Positions 59,509 to 64,000 of a stretch of 64,000 nt of DNA are shown here, piece by piece. Numbering within the stretch: position 1 is the stretch's first letter; each line of letters opens with the position of its first letter. A program made the position numbers and the translations under genes. The notes under the pieces were generated by a model. It saw only the letters and a list, made by a program, of their open reading frames with translations, ran no database searches and was not told where the DNA came from. Origin of the DNA: Vigna angularis (Eukaryota > Streptophyta > Magnoliopsida > Fabales > Fabaceae); the NCBI RefSeq assembly GCF_016808095.1, contig NC_068970.1:20442501-20506500 (forward strand), read 5' to 3'.

Positions 59509-59670
59509 AGATAATGATACTTTGACAACATTTTAACACTATCTACATGTCATTCTGTGATTGGTCTATATTGATGTTTATGATTATTATTATTGATTGT
59601 GGAATAATTTTGAACCAATCACATAATGACACGTAGATGCTATTAAAATATTGTCAAAGTATCATTATCC
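59509..59670. mobile_element. 162-bp MITE with 9-bp target duplication (MULE type)
   Basis: The terminal inverted repeats are ~55 bp: left 'agataatgatactttgacaa', then 'cattttaacactatctacatgtcatt'; right, reverse-complemented, 'ggataatgatactttgacaa', then 'tattttaatagcatctacgtgtcatt'. The flanks are 'taattaaaa' on both sides (59500-59508 and 59671-59679). It is non-coding and can fold on itself almost fully. Confidence 0.85.
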
Positions 59671-59679
59671 TAATTAAAA

Positions 59680-62650
59680 AAACACATAATTTTATAAACA
59701 TTATCTCACCATGTGAGAACATTGTGATTTACAATTAAAGTACAATATGAAGAAAAAAAATCATTTACCCTATCAATGTACCAAAGACAAAAATCAAATT
59801 ATTTGTAACACAGATGCATCTACTAAGAAAAGCATGATTAGCTAATAATGTCACAATGCATATCTTAGTTTAGCAAGTTAATCCGATAACATTAATGGTT
59901 GCACTAGTTATATAAAAATGGAAATGATCGTGGTTGTGTATAGTCCTTGTGATTTCTCATTTTTGTAGTTATCTACAATTAGAATTTATTTTGTGTCAAA
60001 TGGAAAGACACCTATATATCGATCACTGAATCTTAGTTAGGAAGATACCTGCCATTGTATATTAACGTAATCAATTCCACTAAAAACAATATAAGCTAAA
60101 TTAGCCATTTACAATCATACCACAAATGAGGAGACGTTTGAACCCAAATTTTCAATTATATTATTATTACTATATCAATATAATTATAATAACATTCATA
60201 ACAAAAATATTAATAATATTATCGACTAAAATATCTCCATCTTCTTCTCATTTCCAACTACGTAATGCTCCATCATCATTAGACTATGATAATGTCATTT
60301 ATCAATTCAACCATTCATTTATCATCCATACCTATATGTCACTCTTTATTGTCCACCAATGCCATAATTTGAGAAATATGGTCGAGTATGTCAACCATTT
60401 AAGTCGGTGACTTCTTTGAGGCATTTCAATTTACTTACGTGTGAGCTTAAAGTTTCATAATATATAAGATTGTACTTCATCAATATGTTGTGAAATTTTA
60501 AGTAAAAGTGGTGTTTCACTTTTATGCCCATAGTCCTTACTCGGCTCAATCACGTAGATATTTTTTTTTGTTTTTTTTTATTTAGTTCTTCTTGATCTTA
60601 ACACTACACATGTCAAGAAAAAGCTTTGGATTTGATTTTTGACTAGAGGAAAGAGTAATGAATCAATAATTATTTTTTTATATAAATAAACGGAAACTGA
60701 AATTCTATATTAAACTCTTTTTCAATACATTGTTTTGTTTGGTTAAATTTATGGGTATTTTACTATCTCGATTCCTAATATTTAATGACTAAAAGGACTG
60801 ATGTTGACAAGACTAAAATAAAATGAAGACTTTAGTGTACGTGAGTTTAAGGCTAAGTATAACATGATGGTTTTCTTCTTCTTTGTGACTAAGATGATTT
60901 AGGGTGTGTTTGTTTTTTAAGTTGGATTTGGAAAAGTGGATTTAAGGGGAAAAAGAGATGAGAGTGAGATTGTTTGGATTAAGAGAAAAAATAGTGAGAA
61001 ATAAAAAGATTTGAAATAAAAAGATTTTAATAGAACTAAATAATATATATGATTAAAGAAAGGAAACTTAAAAATTAAAGAGTGCAAACAAAATAAGAGT
61101 TTAATAAACATCACTAATGCCTAAGTGTAATAAAAAGAGTTGTTTTTTGCGAAAGCATTTGTTACATAACGGTTAATAGAGAATTATCTTGATAATGGAA
61201 AGAATATATTTATATAGTAACAGTTATATATAAATATTCTGTTTATATTCTATAGTAAGGATTGGAATTTTTAGTAAGCATGATGAGATGTCTACATGTT
61301 ACATCTTCAAATATTTATGGAACTATATTTCTTTTTATAGAGAAACTTTGATAAAGAAAAAAACAATTAACCTCCTTAAAGCGTTGTGTTATAAGAGTAG
61401 TGGTAATAATAATAGAAAATAACACTTTTTCTAAGTTTCTTTTCATTCTAATTTGAAAATGAGAGACACTGATTAATAGGGTCCATTTCAATTTTAACTA
61501 TTCAATAAAAAAAAGCCTATAATAAAGAGTGAGCATGAAACAAATATGGCTAAGTTCCTAGCGCCATGTTGCTATTTTTCTCTATCTCTTAAAGCAATGT
61601 GTGGGTCCCACTCGAGAGTTGTCCTGAAGAAACATGGCAACAACAGGGATTAATAATGGAGGGAGACAAGGGATTACAATGGTTTAAAGAAAATACACAT
61701 TAGAGTGTCGACAACAATATTATAGAATAATTAGTGGCAATGCAATTATTCAATTGTATTTTTTTTTTTATTTTACACTCATGAAAATATGTTTTCTTGG
61801 CTGTTGTTGCAACCATATTTGAATCATTATTCCATCTTCTTTTATTTCCACATTTTTTATTGGATCGGGCATTCAAATAATCCTTAAGACGCGTCTCTAG
61901 AATATTTGTAATTAAGGGTCAAAAGCTTCAAATAGTTATAATTGTATGTAAATTATATTGAATAACGAAAACAACAATGATTGAAACTTACTTACAATAT
62001 TCAATATTCATATGTTGGTTAAAAAAACATTGATATTGTCATATTTAAATACTTTTTTTCTAAGCTACTTATATGTTGTACTTAGAAATTATTGGTGTAT
62101 GTGTTTAAGATACTCATATTTGAAGGTAAATACAGAAAGAATATAATTTTTAGGAATACAAAGGCTAATGTTTTTTTCTTCTACTCAACTAAAGATCTGG
62201 CTGTTGTAGAAAGGTAGTTTGCAGGTTAGGAAATATTGATAGATCACATGAAATTGTGGAACGAAACAAAGAACAATACTGTTGCTCAGTAAATCTTGGG
62301 ACGATAAAAGATCATTTACACTGAATACACTGAGAAAGTTTTTACTCTTTTTCTGTAATTATGTGAGATTGAAACTATGACAAGTCTATAAAGTGCAATT
62401 ACATTTTGAAAACATAAAAAGTAAGATTGTCTGCCTTTATAATATTATTGTGTGTGCATTTAAAGATTAATAAATACAGAAATGAACTTTGCAGCATTAA
62501 TGGATGAGTGCAACTAATAGTTGTTAGTTTTGCCTGGCTCAGCTCAAGTAATTTGTAGTTATTTAAGTAAGCATTGCTTAGAAAAGAAAGTGTTTCAAAT
62601 TTTCTTAATTTAAAGATTAGTCTCCTAAAAATAAGAGATAAGGATAATAA
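59680..62650. other. AT-rich intergenic DNA
   Basis: No gene recognised. The stretch at about 60900-61130 starts 'agggtgtgtttg', a common start of hAT-type MITEs, but I could not find a clean opposite end. The frame at 60126-60410 has no domain. Confidence 0.5.
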
Positions 62651-63140
62651 AAATATCCTCACTTGCGTATATCTGCGGATAAAATTTGCGACAAATAGTT
62701 GGTACTAATAGATATTTATTACTCACGAATGCAGTTAGCAGATATTTTAATATTTTTTTTTAAACGAGTCGAAGACTGGTATTATACTATATTTACCTAT
62801 GATATCCGTTTCCCACAAAATATAAAAATAAAATTTAATTATATTTTATTAAATTTAATTTAATTAAAATTAAAATTAATTTATATTTTATAAGGTTAAA
62901 TTTAATTAAAATTAAATTTTAATTTATATTTATTTAATTTATATTATGTTTTATATATTTTTTATGATTTTATTTAAATTTTATTTTAATAATTCATAAA
63001 ATATATTTTTTAAATATTTGCGACGCCAAATATCATTACCAGTCGAATTTAATTGCAAGTATTTTTTAAATAAATAGCAAACGGATAATAAGTAAATTCA
63101 TTTTTTCGAATCAGATGAAGAATAAACATTACTCATACCC
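62651..63140. other. Decayed repeat with 'gcggataaaatttgcg' ends
   Basis: Left 'cttgcgtatatctgcggataaaatttgcgac' and right 'tttgcgacgcc', 'caaacggataataagt', then 'cattactcatacccgacttg' are loosely inverted. The inside is an extreme A/T run of 'aaatttaatt' words (62820-63000). It is probably an old non-autonomous transposon; its limits are unclear. Confidence 0.3.
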
Positions 63141-63166
63141 GACTTGTTTTTATCCAATAATATATA

Positions 63167-63222
63167 AAAGAAATAGAGTAAAAGAAATAGAGTAAAAGAA
63201 ATAGAGTAAAAGAAATAGAGTA
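63167..63222. repeat. Four exact 14-bp tandem repeats
   Basis: 'aaagaaatagagta' is repeated four times without a mismatch, so it is a young minisatellite. Confidence 0.97.
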
Positions 63223-63689
63223 TGTAACAATATGATTTTGGGATTAAACTTAAATTAGATGGATCACTTGCTTCTGACTCAAGAAAATACGGCATTTAAG
63301 ACGCATCTTTGTCCAAATGTTGAAAACCTACTTTAACCACCCTTTAACTCAACAAAAAGTTTTAAAAAGGTACAATAGTTGACAAGTTTATTGGATGGAA
63401 AAGAGAGAAATCTCAAAGCATAAGGACCATAAGGTACGATTAGTGTATGTTTTGTTAATTTAACATGATCAAAAGTCGTCACTAGTATAAATGGAAAATA
63501 ATTAAATTAAAATATAACTTTTTTAATTTTATTTTGCCGGTAGAAAGTTGAATTTAAACTAATATCTCATAAATAATAGATTAAATTACTTTTTACAAAT
63601 CAAATACTACATAAATACTATTTGATCTGATCCGACAAATTATTATACTTATATTTCAGTGTAAGTTATTTAAAAGTAAAAGAAGAATA

Positions 63690-64000
63690 ATAGACTCATA
63701 CACTTTAAGTTTCACATCGATTAAGAATAACGTCAATTTATAATATATAAATAGATAGTAAATCTTATTTTACAAGTTAATTTTGTGGAGTTGAGTTATA
63801 CTTAAAGTCAATTTCTTAACATGGTATTAGAGTTATGATTATAACTTATCCTAACGATATTTATTATTTGTTGAACATATTGTTCACTATCATATAATTA
63901 TCTATATTAGCGATATTTGTTGTTTGTTAGACATATTATTTCACCTGCTATCGGACCGTTATCGGACTATCCATTAATGTTAGTCTGACACTCGATATGA
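63690..64000 (+). mobile_element. Second TRIM-like copy, cut by the window end
   Basis: An LTR-like block (about 63690-63821) contains 'tttcacatcgatta', 'ttttacaagttaattttgtggagttgagtt' and ends 'cttaaca'. It is followed at once by 'tggtattagagttatga' (63822 on), a degenerate tRNA-iMet primer site. Then comes the same 'atatttgttgtttgttagacatatt.tttcacc' inside as in the 1605-2105 copy. The right LTR lies outside the window. Confidence 0.7.

Overview
The window is plant nuclear DNA. It is AT-rich, its genes carry introns, and it is crowded with nested plant transposons. The best-recognised gene (a G-box bZIP factor), the raffinose-synthase-type fragment and the repeat styles fit a phaseoloid legume (Phaseolus, Vigna or Glycine type). 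I cannot fix the species from sequence alone. No bacterial features, rRNA, tRNA or CRISPR array were seen.

Two host genes look intact, both on the + strand. (1) A Raf-like (MAPKKK group C type) protein kinase, ATG at 16179 and stop at 22868, with six coding exons adding up to exactly 408 codons plus stop. Its DFG motif reads NFE and its first glycine-loop Gly is Ala, so it may be a pseudokinase. (2) A GBF1-type bZIP transcription factor, ATG at 45101 and stop at 47929, with eleven coding exons, 338 residues, and two G-boxes in its own upstream/leader region.

Most of the rest is mobile DNA. Left part: a decayed gypsy integrase (1150-1480); a TRIM-like element (1605-2105); two nested Mutator-like elements (MULEs), each with a perfect 9-bp target-site duplication (TSD). 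The outer one (4982-7668) holds the 5' end of a raffinose synthase/galactinol-sucrose galactosyltransferase gene. The inner one (6039-7480) sits in the outer element's right terminal inverted repeat and holds an open ABCG-transporter nucleotide-binding domain. A CACTA element (11889-13756, TSD AAA) carries a multi-exon Ulp1/C48 protease-like gene. Middle part: a 5.2-kb MULE (25075-30233) contains a ~0.7-kb satellite-like array built of long palindromes; next come a LINE reverse-transcriptase fragment (30540-31240) and an 8.2-kb LTR retroelement (31694-39849, TSD GAAAC) without coding capacity, holding a second, different LTR-like block and two primer-binding sites.

Right part, downstream of the GBF gene: degenerate copia reverse transcriptase, then a copia-derived non-autonomous element whose inside is an inverted duplication of a reverse-transcriptase fragment. 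This is split by a very young 5.4-kb LTR retroelement (50379-55814, TSD ACTCG, two differences seen between its 793-bp LTRs) that encodes only gag and protease, with one in-frame stop in gag. The remaining ~8 kb is AT-rich and gene-poor, with a CACTA-like end, a 162-bp MULE-type MITE and a second TRIM copy cut by the window edge.

The two host genes have no evident functional link. The recurrent theme is inverted-repeat structure (palindromic satellite, foldback copia, hairpins inside LTRs, long-TIR gene-capturing MULEs), which could feed small-RNA pathways; that is inference.
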